Notes under the pieces: generated by a model
What the model was told of the DNA's origin: nothing
The model's input: only the letters and a program-made list of their open reading frames with translations
Databases searched by the model: none
Program-made: the position numbers and the translations under genes
Origin: Synechococcus sp. Cruz-7E5
GTDB lineage: Bacteria; Cyanobacteriota; Cyanobacteriia; PCC-6307; Cyanobiaceae
Assembly (NCBI RefSeq): GCF_024345995.1
Contig: NZ_JAGQCE010000002.1
Coordinates: 343,124-407,123, forward strand
Direction of reading: 5' to 3'
DNA: 64,000 bases
Part shown: positions 45,979 through 53,790 of the stretch, piece after piece
Layout: every line of letters begins with the position of its first letter
How positions within the stretch are numbered: position 1 is the first letter of the stretch

Positions 45979-46740
45979 TCAGCAGTAGGAGGCATCAACG
46001 GGGTCCTGTAACCGCGCGGATCCCACCGCTTGCAGGGCTTCGCCCAGGTCGACACTGCCGTCGTACAGCGCTCGGCCCACGATCACCCCTTCCACCCCCA
46101 GTGGGGCCAGGCTGAGCAGGGCAAGCAGGTCGGTGACCGAGCCCACGCCGCCCGAGGCGATCACCGGCACGGAACTGGCTCTGGCCATGGCCCGCAAGGC
46201 CTCCAGGTTCGGCCCGGCCAGAGTGCCGTCGGTGGCGATGTCGGTGCTGATGATCGCCGCAACGCCGCTGCCTTCGAAGCTGGCCGCCAGCTCTGTGGCC
46301 ACGGTGCGGCTCTCCTCGATCCAGCCCCGGGTGGCCACCAGGCCGTTGCGGGCATCGATTCCCACCACGATGCGGCCGGGATGGCGGTCCGCCAGTTCCC
46401 GCACCAGCTCCGGCTGCTCGATCGCCACGGTGCCGAGGATGACCCGATCGAGTCCGCAGGCCAGCAGGTCGTCGGCTCGCTCTGCAGTGCGCACACCTCC
46501 CCCCAGCTGCACCGGAATCGTGAGGGCAGCGGTGATGGCGCGCACCACGGCATCGTTGACGGGTTGGCCACTGCGGGCGCCATCGAGATCGACGAGATGC
46601 AGCCGCTCGGCGCCCTGTCTTTGCCACGCCAGCGCCTGGGCCACGGGGTCATCGCTGAAGCGGGTCACCTGGTCGTAATCGCCCTGATGCAGGCGCACGC
46701 AGTGGCCGTCGAGCAGGTCGATGGCAGGGATGATCTGCAT
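45979..46740 (-). CDS. hisA: ProFAR isomerase (HisA)
   Basis: The fourth step of histidine synthesis. A TIM barrel of 253 aa: IIPAIDLLDGHCVRL with the first catalytic Asp, VQLGGGVRT, VVGIDAR, IISTDIATDGTLAGPN with the second Asp, and VIASGGVGS. The ATG at 46740 gives the standard N-terminus; the 11-residue upstream extension overlaps the COQ4-like gene end and is rejected. Confidence 0.95.
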   Translation of the reverse strand: MQIIPAIDLLDGHCVRLHQGDYDQVTRFSDDPVAQALAWQRQGAERLHLVDLDGARSGQPVNDAVVRAITAALTIPVQLGGGVRTAERADDLLACGLDRVILGTVAIEQPELVRELADRHPGRIVVGIDARNGLVATRGWIEESRTVATELAASFEGSGVAAIISTDIATDGTLAGPNLEALRAMARASSVPVIASGGVGSVTDLLALLSLAPLGVEGVIVGRALYDGSVDLGEALQAVGSARLQDPVDASYC

Positions 46741-46769
46741 GGCGGAGCGGTCTGAGCCGTGGTAGCGGC

Positions 46770-47468
46770 TCATCCTGGCTGGTTGGAGGCCACCGCCAGC
46801 CCATAGGACTCATGGTCGGCAGGATCGGTGATTCCCAGCTCCTGTCGCCAGTCGGCCACGGGCCGCTCCCATCCCTCCTCCCAGCGGGCCAGCGCCAGGC
46901 AGGAAGCGCTGTGGCCGATCGCCATTCCATGGGCCAGGGCGCGGCTGAGCAGTTCGAAGCGCTCCAGCTGCAGCCGGAAGCTGGCCAGCTGGCCGGCGGT
47001 GGTGAGCAGCACGTAGGCCGGGAAGCCGATCTGGCTGGCGGTGATCGCCAGTACGCCGCTCTCCCCCACCGCCGCGGTGCCGAAACCGCTCACCACGTGA
47101 TGAATGTCGTGGGTGGTGGCGATGCGCTGGGTCAGCCAGCGGGCTTCGGTATCGACAGGACGTGGCCGGAAGAACTCGGGGTCGTAGTTGAGCTGCCGGA
47201 TCAGGTGGGCGTAGCTGTGGCCGAGGCTGCCCTCAGGCAGCTGGATCAGTGAGTCGATATCGGGCTGGAGGGGTGGGTAGCGCCCATCCATCAGCTCAGC
47301 GCCGCCGGGCACAGCACGGAAGCGCCGAACGCAGTCAGCCATCTGGGGGCTGTCGATCAGGTTGTCGACCAGATCCGCCACCGAACCCAGATCGCCTCCG
47401 CTGCGACCGATGGCGGCCAGCAGCTTGAGGTTGTTCAGGGAACGCAGCAGTTCGGCGAAGCGCGTCAT
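46770..47468 (-). CDS. COQ4-like protein
   Basis: 232 aa. The COQ4 signature H-D-x-x-H-x11-E is complete in THDIHHVVSGFGTAAVGES, a zinc/metal site. In mitochondria COQ4 is needed for coenzyme Q synthesis (C1 decarboxylation/hydroxylation). A role in plastoquinone synthesis here is inference, supported only loosely by ubiX in the window. The start at 47468 leaves a 91-base divergent region to the SDR gene. Confidence 0.85.
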   Translation of the reverse strand: MTRFAELLRSLNNLKLLAAIGRSGGDLGSVADLVDNLIDSPQMADCVRRFRAVPGGAELMDGRYPPLQPDIDSLIQLPEGSLGHSYAHLIRQLNYDPEFFRPRPVDTEARWLTQRIATTHDIHHVVSGFGTAAVGESGVLAITASQIGFPAYVLLTTAGQLASFRLQLERFELLSRALAHGMAIGHSASCLALARWEEGWERPVADWRQELGITDPADHESYGLAVASNQPG

Positions 47469-47559
47469 CAGATGTCGCTCAGGACCTCCTCCACTGTCGC
47501 TCCTTTGGGTAGGGCCTCCATGGCTCGCTTGAATGGCCCCAAGTACGGCCAGGCGCCCA

Positions 47560-48480
47560 ATGAAGATCCTTGTGATGGGTGGCACCCGTTTCATCGGCAA
47601 GCCCCTGGTGGCCCAGTTGCAGGAGTCCGGCCATGCCATCACCCTGTTCACCCGCGGCCGCAATCCCGTGCCGACGGATCTGGAGCATCTGGTCGGCGAC
47701 AGAACCTCCGCAGAGGACCTCGCCCAGCTGCAGGGCCGCAGCTTCAACGTGATCATCGACAGCAGCGGCCGCAGCGGCGCCGACAGCGAGGCCGTGGTGG
47801 AGCGCACCGGAGCACCCAGCCACCGCTTCGTCTACGTCAGCTCCGCCGGGGTCTATGCCGACAGCGAGCTCTGGCCCCTCGATGAGCAGGCCGCCACAGA
47901 TCCGGCCAGTCGCCATGCCGGCAAGCTCGACACCGAGACGTGGCTGCGGCAACAGGCGATCCCCTTCACCAGCTTCCGCCCCACCTACATCTATGGACCC
48001 GGCAACTACAACCCGGTCGAGAGCTGGTTCTTCGATCGAATCGTCCACGGCCGGCCTGTGCCTCTGCCCGGTGATGGCACCACCATCACCCAACTGGGTC
48101 ATGTGAGTGATCTGGCCACGGCGATGGCCCGCTGCCTGGATGTGGAGGCTGCGACCAACCGCATCTACAACTGCAGCGGGGCCCAGGGCGTCACCTTCCG
48201 GGGCCTGGTGGCCGCGGCGGCGCGGGCCTGCGGCGTCGATCCGGCGGCGGTGGAGATCCGCAGTTTCGATCCTTCTGGGCTCGACAAAAAGGCCAGAAAG
48301 GCTTTCCCCCTGCGCCTGGCCCATTTCCTCACCGACATCCACCGGGTGCAGAGGGAGCTGGCCTGGACGCCCGCCTTCGATCTCGAATCCGGCCTGGCCG
48401 ACAGCTTCAGCAACGATTACGCACTTCGCGGCCCCACCACCCCCGACTTCAGCTCCGACGAGGCCCTGCTGGCCGGCTGA
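47560..48480 (+). CDS. NAD-dependent epimerase/dehydratase-like SDR (CSP41-like)
   Basis: An atypical short-chain dehydrogenase of 306 aa. The Rossmann motif is LVMGGTRFIGKPLV, followed by YVSSAGVYAD and FRPTYIYGPGNYN. The catalytic Tyr-x3-Lys is not clearly placed, as in CSP41 proteins, chloroplast/cyanobacterial RNA-binding SDRs linked to rRNA and plastid transcription. The ATG at 47560 is used. Its 3' end overlaps pgsA (opposite strand) by 32 bases. Confidence 0.82.
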   Translation: MKILVMGGTRFIGKPLVAQLQESGHAITLFTRGRNPVPTDLEHLVGDRTSAEDLAQLQGRSFNVIIDSSGRSGADSEAVVERTGAPSHRFVYVSSAGVYADSELWPLDEQAATDPASRHAGKLDTETWLRQQAIPFTSFRPTYIYGPGNYNPVESWFFDRIVHGRPVPLPGDGTTITQLGHVSDLATAMARCLDVEAATNRIYNCSGAQGVTFRGLVAAAARACGVDPAAVEIRSFDPSGLDKKARKAFPLRLAHFLTDIHRVQRELAWTPAFDLESGLADSFSNDYALRGPTTPDFSSDEALLAG

Positions 48481-49036
48481 GGCCCACACCCAGGTAGCCG
48501 AACCCGGAGCTGAGCGCCAGCAGCAGCGACGGCCAGAACAGCCACCAGCCCAGGCTGCGCAGACTGCTGGCCAGGGGCCAGGCCTGGGGCCAGAGCAGCA
48601 GCAGCAGGGCGGCGAACTGGAGCACGGTCTTGGCCTTGCCAGCGGTGGAGGCCGGCCCGCCACTGTCCTGGCCGGCCCGCCAGCCGGAGATCAGCAGCTC
48701 CCGCGCCAGCAGCAGCCACACCGCCCAGAGAGGCAGAGTCCCCTCCCTGGCCAGCCAGAGCAGGGGAGCGCTGATCAGGATCTTGTCGGTGAGGGGGTCG
48801 AGCCGTGCTCCCCAGACCGAGCCGCCGCCCGAGCGCCGGGCCAGCCAGCCGTCGGCCCAGTCGCTGAACCCTCCCAGCAGCAGCAAGGCCCAGCCCAGGC
48901 CCGCCTGGCCGGCGCCGAGGGCCAACAGGATCGGCAGCCCCAGGAAGGCCCTGGCCACGGTGAGGGCGTCGGCCAGGCGCCGAGCCAGGGGCGCGGCGGG
49001 CTGCCCGCCATCGGATTCAGGTGCGAAAGGGGTCAT
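48449..49036 (-). CDS. pgsA: CDP-diacylglycerol-glycerol-3-phosphate 3-phosphatidyltransferase
   Basis: It makes phosphatidylglycerophosphate, precursor of phosphatidylglycerol needed for photosystems. The CDP-alcohol transferase signature D-G-x2-A-R-x8-G-x3-D-x3-D is complete in SDWADGWLARR and WGARLDPLTDK. About five TM helices; 195 aa from the ATG at 49036. It converges on the SDR gene with a 32-base overlap of coding 3' ends. Confidence 0.9.
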   Translation of the reverse strand: MTPFAPESDGGQPAAPLARRLADALTVARAFLGLPILLALGAGQAGLGWALLLLGGFSDWADGWLARRSGGGSVWGARLDPLTDKILISAPLLWLAREGTLPLWAVWLLLARELLISGWRAGQDSGGPASTAGKAKTVLQFAALLLLLWPQAWPLASSLRSLGWWLFWPSLLLALSSGFGYLGVGLSRPAGPRRS

Positions 49037-49097
49037 CGCGGCCGTGCCTGGGCGTGCCCCCACGCTGGCCTAGAACCCTTGCAGACGCTCTGCACCG

Positions 49098-49574
49098 ATG
49101 ACCCCCGACACTCCAGGAACCGTACGGGTGGCCGACGCGATGTCCACACCCGTGCTGTCGGTGACACCGTCCACGCTGCTGCAGGAGGCGGTGAAGCTGA
49201 TGAGTGATCACCACATCAGCGGCCTGCCCGTGCTTGACGAGCACGGGGCCCTGATCGGCGAGCTGAGCGAGCAGGACCTGATGGTGCGCGAGAGCGGCTT
49301 TGATGCCGGCCCTTACGTGATGCTGCTCGACGCCGTGATCTATCTGCGCAACCCCCTCGACTGGGACAAGCAGGTGCACCAGGTGCTGGGCAACACGGTG
49401 GCTGATGTGATGAACCGTCACCCCCATAGCTGCAACGCCGAGGTCTCGCTGGCCGCGGCCGCCAAGCTGCTGCACGACCGCTCCACCCAGCGGCTGTTCG
49501 TGCGTGAGGGCGAGGCCGTGGTGGGGGTGCTCACCCGCGGCGATGTGGTGCGCGCCCTGGCGGCTGAGGGCTGA
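49098..49574 (+). CDS. Tandem CBS-domain protein
   Basis: 158 aa composed of two CBS motifs (VADAMSTPVLSVTPSTLLQEA... and VADVMNRHPHSCNAEVSLAAA...), ending GVLTRGDVVRALA. Such stand-alone pairs bind adenine nucleotides and tune partner proteins; cyanobacterial and plant CBSX proteins regulate thioredoxins. The partner here is unknown. It is divergent from pgsA and overlaps the 3' end of pdeM by 44 bases. Confidence 0.9.
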   Translation: MTPDTPGTVRVADAMSTPVLSVTPSTLLQEAVKLMSDHHISGLPVLDEHGALIGELSEQDLMVRESGFDAGPYVMLLDAVIYLRNPLDWDKQVHQVLGNTVADVMNRHPHSCNAEVSLAAAAKLLHDRSTQRLFVREGEAVVGVLTRGDVVRALAAEG

Positions 49575-50238
49575 GCGCCTGCCAGGGCACGATCGCCCCG
49601 TCAGCCACCAGCCAGATCTGCTCGCGCTGATCATAGGGGTGCCCGCCGGTGAGCTGCCCGAAGGAGGGCAGCACCAACCGCCCCTGTTCAGCGTCGTAGC
49701 TGAAGCAGGGCAGACGTAGTCGGTCGCCGCGGTCACCGATCAGCGCCACTGGGTGCAGGTGGCCGCAGACATGCAGACGATCGGTTGCCCCTGGTGGGGG
49801 CTGATCGTCGGGACCATGGCTCAGCCAGAGGCTTCCCCGGGTCATGGCCGGTTCCTGGGGCAGGCCCTCGATCCAGCTGCCCCGTTCGTGGTTGCCGCCG
49901 ATCAGCCGCAGCCGGCAGCCCAGCAGCTGGGGCAGGGCCCTGAGCTTCTGGCGCAGCTCGGCGGTGAGGCCCAGTCGGCTGTGGATCAGGTCGCCCAGCA
50001 CCACCACTTCCTGCGGGCGCCAGACGTGGGCCAGGCTCAGCAGGGCGTTGAGGGTGCCCGCATCCCCGTCGCTGGGCAGGGCGATGCCCTGGCTCTGGAA
50101 GGTCTCGGCCTTGCCCAGGTGCAGATCGGCCACCAGCAGCAGCTTTTGCTCGGGATCCCAGAGCGCCTTTGCCGCCAGCAGCTCCAGCCGCTGCCCGCGC
50201 CAGTGGAAGGAGGCCCGATCGAGAGGGTGATCCACCAT
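49531..50238 (-). CDS. pdeM: Ligase-associated DNA damage response endonuclease PdeM
   Basis: A calcineurin-like metallophosphoesterase of 235 aa. The metal-site motifs are in order: VADLHLGKAE, VVLGDLIHSR, GGNHERGS, and VCGHLHPVAL. In many bacteria PdeM is linked to an Lhr-type DEXH helicase and an ATP-dependent ligase. The matching helicase is at 56873. The start at 50238 was chosen because the longer open frame runs antisense into the GST region. Confidence 0.88.
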   Translation of the reverse strand: MVDHPLDRASFHWRGQRLELLAAKALWDPEQKLLLVADLHLGKAETFQSQGIALPSDGDAGTLNALLSLAHVWRPQEVVVLGDLIHSRLGLTAELRQKLRALPQLLGCRLRLIGGNHERGSWIEGLPQEPAMTRGSLWLSHGPDDQPPPGATDRLHVCGHLHPVALIGDRGDRLRLPCFSYDAEQGRLVLPSFGQLTGGHPYDQREQIWLVADGAIVPWQALSPQPPGRAPHRRG

Positions 50239-50249
50239 CGCGCCACCGC

Positions 50250-50834
50250 TCAGTCCGTGGCCATCGCCGCCTGATAGGCGGGCCGGGCGCGGGTGGCCTC
50301 GATCGTGGCCTGAACCGCCGGGTAGGGGCTCAGATCGAGCTGGGGAAAAAAGACGGGCAGGTAGGCCAGGTGGGCGTTCACGGCGCAGTCGGCCACCCCC
50401 CAGGCCGCACCGATCAGGGGGCTCCCTTTGCCCAGGAGTTGGTCGAGAGCGGCCATCAGCCGCGGAAACTCCCGCTCCCGGGCCGATTCCACGAACAGGG
50501 CAGTGGCCAGGGTGGCATTGGCGAACAGCACCCACTGCTCGGCCAGGGCCCGCTGCTCGGCGCTGGTGAACTCCTGGCCGTAGCGATCGGCCAGGTAGAG
50601 CAGGATCGCGCCGCTCTCGAACAGGCGAAGGGGTCCGCCCAGAGGGGCGTGGGCGCTGGTGTCCTCCAGGGCTGGCACCTTGCCGAATGGATTGAGGGCC
50701 AGGAAGGCCTCCTGCCGGTGCTCTCCAGCCTGCATGTCGAGCAGGCGCCAGGTGTAGGGAATCTCCTTCTCGGCGAGATACCAGCGCGGCATTGAGGCCC
50801 GCGAGCGGGCTCCGCCATAAAGAGTCAGGGTCAT
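50250..50834 (-). CDS. Glutathione S-transferase family protein
   Basis: A 194-aa protein with an N-terminal thioredoxin-like domain (LTLYGGARSRASMPRWYLAEK, then LNPFGKVPALED and LFESGAILLYLADRYG) and an alpha-helical C-terminal domain (GVADCAVNAHLAYLPVFF). The likely catalytic Ser/Arg lies in the first loop (RSRAS). The substrate is unknown. Its start codon overlaps the upstream region of the divergent AAA/polyferredoxin gene. Confidence 0.88.
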   Translation of the reverse strand: MTLTLYGGARSRASMPRWYLAEKEIPYTWRLLDMQAGEHRQEAFLALNPFGKVPALEDTSAHAPLGGPLRLFESGAILLYLADRYGQEFTSAEQRALAEQWVLFANATLATALFVESAREREFPRLMAALDQLLGKGSPLIGAAWGVADCAVNAHLAYLPVFFPQLDLSPYPAVQATIEATRARPAYQAAMATD

Positions 50835-50865
50835 GGATGGGTGCGGTGCAAATCCTCGCCGCAGA

Positions 50866-52992
50866 ATGGAGCTTCACCAGCAGGAAGCGCCAGTGGCCGA
50901 CAGCCTGCTCCATCTGGCGCCCCATCTGGTGGGCCGCGCTCGGCGCGGCATCGTCGGCGACAGCCGTTACGCGCGCACCCTCAGAGAGGCGGTGCGTAAG
51001 GCCTCCCAGGATCCGCTCGGCGGCCCGCTGCTGATCAGCGGCGAACCGGGGCTGGAGAAGGACAACATCGCCGCCCTGATCCACTTCGGCTCCCCTGCCA
51101 GGCGGCAGCTGATGGTTCGGCTCGACGGCGCGCTGCTGCGGGGCGATGGCGTAGAGCTCTTCGGTGCCGCCGGCCGTGGCGGTGAGGCCTCCTTCCTAAA
51201 GAATTCCGAGGTGGGTGCCCTGCTGATCGACAAGCTCGATCGGGTCGATCCCCAGTTGCTGCCTGCCCTGCTGGAACTGGCCAGCAGCGGCCACTGGCAG
51301 GCCCCGGATCCAGCCGAAGCCCCTCACCACTTCCCCGGCCGGGTGTTCTTCACCACCGAGGCGGTGGTGCCCGGCTTTGAGCGCGTCTGCACGCTGATCC
51401 GGGTACCGCCGCTACGGGTCCGGCGCCAGGACCTGGGCGACTGGCTGCGCTACGACCTGCGTCTCAAGAGTCGGGCCCTGGGCTGGCCGGTGGCGCCGGT
51501 TGTCGGCACGGAGCTGATCCGGCGCCTGCAGACCCGTGACTTCCCCGGCAATGTGCGCGAGCTTGAGGATCTGGTGGAGCGGGCCCTGCGCCAGCTGCCG
51601 GTTCCGGCAGAAGGCGAGCCGCCACCGGAGCTTCCGGAAGAGGTCTTCTGGCTCCCCTCCCGTCAGATCCGCCCGCGCTTGGATCTGTGGCGCTGGAAGC
51701 CGTCCCTGCGCCTGCGGATGCGCTCACCACGGCTGTGGAACGCCCTGCTCTTCGGCCTCGTGAGCTGGGTGTTCGTGCTGGTGAACCTGTGGCTGTGGCT
51801 GGGTCCCCAGGATCGTGCCCACAACGGGGCGCTGAACATGTTCTGGGCCTGGTGGTGGCCCCTGATCCTGCTGAGTTATCCCCTGGTGGGCCGCCTCTGG
51901 TGCTCCTTCTGTCCGTTCATGGTCTGGGGTGAGATCAGCCAGCGGCTGGCCGCAGCCCTTGGCTGGCAGCCCTCCCGCTGGCCGAGGGGGGAGACCGACC
52001 GCTGGGCCGCACCGGCCCTGGCCGCCGGCTTTGCCGCGATCCTGCTCTGGGAGGAACTGGCGGATCTGGAGAACAGCGCCCGTCTGAGCAGTTGCCTGCT
52101 GCTGCTGATCACCGCCGGTGCCGTGCTCGGTTCCCTGCGTTTCGAAAAGCGGTTCTGGTGCCGCTATCTCTGCCCGGTTGGGGGGATGAACGGCCTGTTC
52201 GCCAAGCTCTCAGTTCTGGAGCTGCGCGCCCAGGTGGGCACCTGCAGCGGCAGCTGCAGCACCTACGCCTGCTTCAAGGGCGGTCCCGCCGACGGGGAAG
52301 GCCTGGCCACGGCCGGCTGCCCGCTCGGCACCCACCCGGCCCACCTCGACGACAACCGCAACTGCGTGCTCTGTCTCACCTGCGCTCAGGCCTGTCCGCA
52401 CCGCTCCGTGCAACTGAGCCTGAGGCCTCCCGCTGCCGATCTGCAGCGGGAGATGGCCCCACCCGACGGTGAGGCAGGGCTGATCCTGGTGCTGGCCGGC
52501 GGCGTCTGCCTGAAGTTCTGGGATCGGCTGCTGGGGGGGCTGCCCCTGGCCCCCGACAGCCTGCAGGCGGGCCCCTTGCTGCCGCGCCTGGCCTTTGCCG
52601 TCCTGGCTCTGGCGCTGCCTTCGGCCCTGGCCCTGCTTGCGTTTCGGATCGCAAGCTGGTTGACACTGCCGGAGCGGGTCGCCCGGCGTCTGCGCCTCGG
52701 GCTCTATGGCCTGCTGCCCCTGCTCTGGGCGCTGTTGCTGGCGCGGCACTTGCCGGTGGGGATGGCGGAAGCGGGCCGGTTGCTGCCGGTCAGCTTCCAG
52801 CAGCCGCTGCCCAGCTGGAGCGCCGATCATCACGTGATTGCCTTCTGCCAGAGCCTGGTGCTGCTGCTGGGGGTCGGCGGGTCGCTGGTGCTGCTGCGCC
52901 GCCTGCTGCTGAACAGCCGGACGGCTCTGTGGTGGGGCAGCGCCGCGGCCCTGGCCCTGGGTGCGGGGGGGCGCTGGCTGGTGGCGAGTTAG
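50866..52992 (+). CDS. Fusion: degenerate sigma-54-activator AAA+ domain + NapH/NosR-like membrane polyferredoxin
   Basis: 708 aa. Residues ~30-245 follow a bacterial enhancer-binding AAA+ domain, ending with FPGNVRELEDLVERAL. Walker A is GEPGLEKD (final Gly lost), the Walker B Glu is Lys (LLIDKLD), and the GAFTGA loop is gone. Then come TM helices and a NapH-like Fe-S region (LWCSFCPF, WCRYLCPVG, CVLCLTCAQACP), then more TMs. Cyanobacteria lack sigma-54, so it is likely a redox membrane protein with a non-activating AAA module. The start may also be ATG 50833. Confidence 0.82.
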   Translation: MELHQQEAPVADSLLHLAPHLVGRARRGIVGDSRYARTLREAVRKASQDPLGGPLLISGEPGLEKDNIAALIHFGSPARRQLMVRLDGALLRGDGVELFGAAGRGGEASFLKNSEVGALLIDKLDRVDPQLLPALLELASSGHWQAPDPAEAPHHFPGRVFFTTEAVVPGFERVCTLIRVPPLRVRRQDLGDWLRYDLRLKSRALGWPVAPVVGTELIRRLQTRDFPGNVRELEDLVERALRQLPVPAEGEPPPELPEEVFWLPSRQIRPRLDLWRWKPSLRLRMRSPRLWNALLFGLVSWVFVLVNLWLWLGPQDRAHNGALNMFWAWWWPLILLSYPLVGRLWCSFCPFMVWGEISQRLAAALGWQPSRWPRGETDRWAAPALAAGFAAILLWEELADLENSARLSSCLLLLITAGAVLGSLRFEKRFWCRYLCPVGGMNGLFAKLSVLELRAQVGTCSGSCSTYACFKGGPADGEGLATAGCPLGTHPAHLDDNRNCVLCLTCAQACPHRSVQLSLRPPAADLQREMAPPDGEAGLILVLAGGVCLKFWDRLLGGLPLAPDSLQAGPLLPRLAFAVLALALPSALALLAFRIASWLTLPERVARRLRLGLYGLLPLLWALLLARHLPVGMAEAGRLLPVSFQQPLPSWSADHHVIAFCQSLVLLLGVGGSLVLLRRLLLNSRTALWWGSAAALALGAGGRWLVAS

Positions 52993-53045
52993 GCGGGCTC
53001 GCCAAGGCCGCAGGCTCCGCACTGGCGGCAGGATCCGGCTTGGCC

Positions 53046-53324
53046 TCACAGCAGCGCGCAGAGCCGTCGGATGTCGGAGCTGCTGTAAAGGCTTCGCGTT
53101 GCTCCTGGGGTTGCAACGGCGAAGTTGTGCTCTTTTGTGAGCAGGTTGGCGGCACCGAGGCGGTTGGCGATCTCCACCCGCTCGAGGCCGCGGCTGTTGC
53201 GCCAGAGCCGGCAGTCGTGGCGGGTGTCGTTGGTGACGCCAGTCGCCCACACCCCGTTTGGGCCCGCCAGCAGCGTGGTGATCACCAGGACAGGCCCGAG
53301 GCAACGGTGGCGCATCGACGACAT
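53046..53324 (-). CDS. Small secreted hypothetical protein
   Basis: About 92 aa from the ATG at 53324 (alternatives at 53345 and 53315). A signal peptide (CLGPVLVITTLLAGPNGVWA) is followed by a short domain with one Cys near each end (HDCRLWRN and RRLCALL), possibly a disulfide. I do not recognise it. It converges on the AAA/polyferredoxin gene and is divergent from the 82-aa protein. Confidence 0.5.
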   Translation of the reverse strand: MSSMRHRCLGPVLVITTLLAGPNGVWATGVTNDTRHDCRLWRNSRGLERVEIANRLGAANLLTKEHNFAVATPGATRSLYSSSDIRRLCALL

Positions 53325-53404
53325 CCAGCGGTGTCCAGTTTCCAACCAGATGTGTTCCGCTTGCTACACCAAACCTTCCACGCTCCGCCAGGATTCACCA
53401 ACCG

Positions 53405-53653
53405 ATGGAGAGCCCTGTGACCAGACGACGCCTCCAGCGCCAGCTTCCGGGCGAAACCCTCCACTGGCTTGAGTGCCGACTCCACGCTCTCGAGAGCAGA
53501 GATCAATTTGAAGAGGCCTATGCCCTGCGGATGGAAATGGCCGAGTGGCTGCTGGAGGGCGGCCACGATCAACCCGTAAGCAACCTCACCGTGGCTCGGC
53601 TGCTGCGGGATCGAACTGTATTGGTGGATTCCCTTCTCTGCGACCCGACATAA
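53405..53653 (+). CDS. Small conserved-looking hypothetical protein (82 aa)
   Basis: A soluble, charged, mostly alpha-helical protein (LHWLECRLHALESRDQFEEA, then LRMEMAEWLLEGG). No known motif. It is followed after 22 bases by a 26-residue single-TM ORF, so the two may share a transcript. No function is proposed. Confidence 0.62.
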   Translation: MESPVTRRRLQRQLPGETLHWLECRLHALESRDQFEEAYALRMEMAEWLLEGGHDQPVSNLTVARLLRDRTVLVDSLLCDPT

Positions 53654-53675
53654 TCACGCTAGACGGCCTCCCCCC

Positions 53676-53756
53676 ATGACCATCGCCCTGCTGATTGCCC
53701 TGGTGGGCTCCCTGGTGCTGATGAGCTGGATCGTCAAGAAGCTCAGCAAGGCCTGA
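53676..53756 (+). CDS. 26-residue single-TM peptide
   Basis: A short reading frame encoding MTIALLIALVGSLVLMSWIV followed by the basic end KKLSKA. One TM helix with a positive cytoplasmic C-terminus is the design of small thylakoid subunits (PetL, PsbM, NdhQ type), but it matches none I know. The start lacks a clear Shine-Dalgarno. It is listed because hydrophobic content, stop placement and position between two genes are consistent with a real gene. Confidence 0.45.
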   Translation: MTIALLIALVGSLVLMSWIVKKLSKA

Positions 53757-53790
53757 TCCAGGCCTGAGCAACCCGCCAGCTGCTGCAGCT

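Noticed and set aside
50239..51084. Upstream extension of pdeM to 51084
   Set aside because: It covers the GST gene in another frame and is rich in Arg/Gly/Pro; the metallophosphatase fold starts after the ATG at 50238.
53046..53345. Paralogy of the small secreted protein with the one at 27098-27496
   Set aside because: Both have signal peptides and similar size, but no shared motif beyond that.
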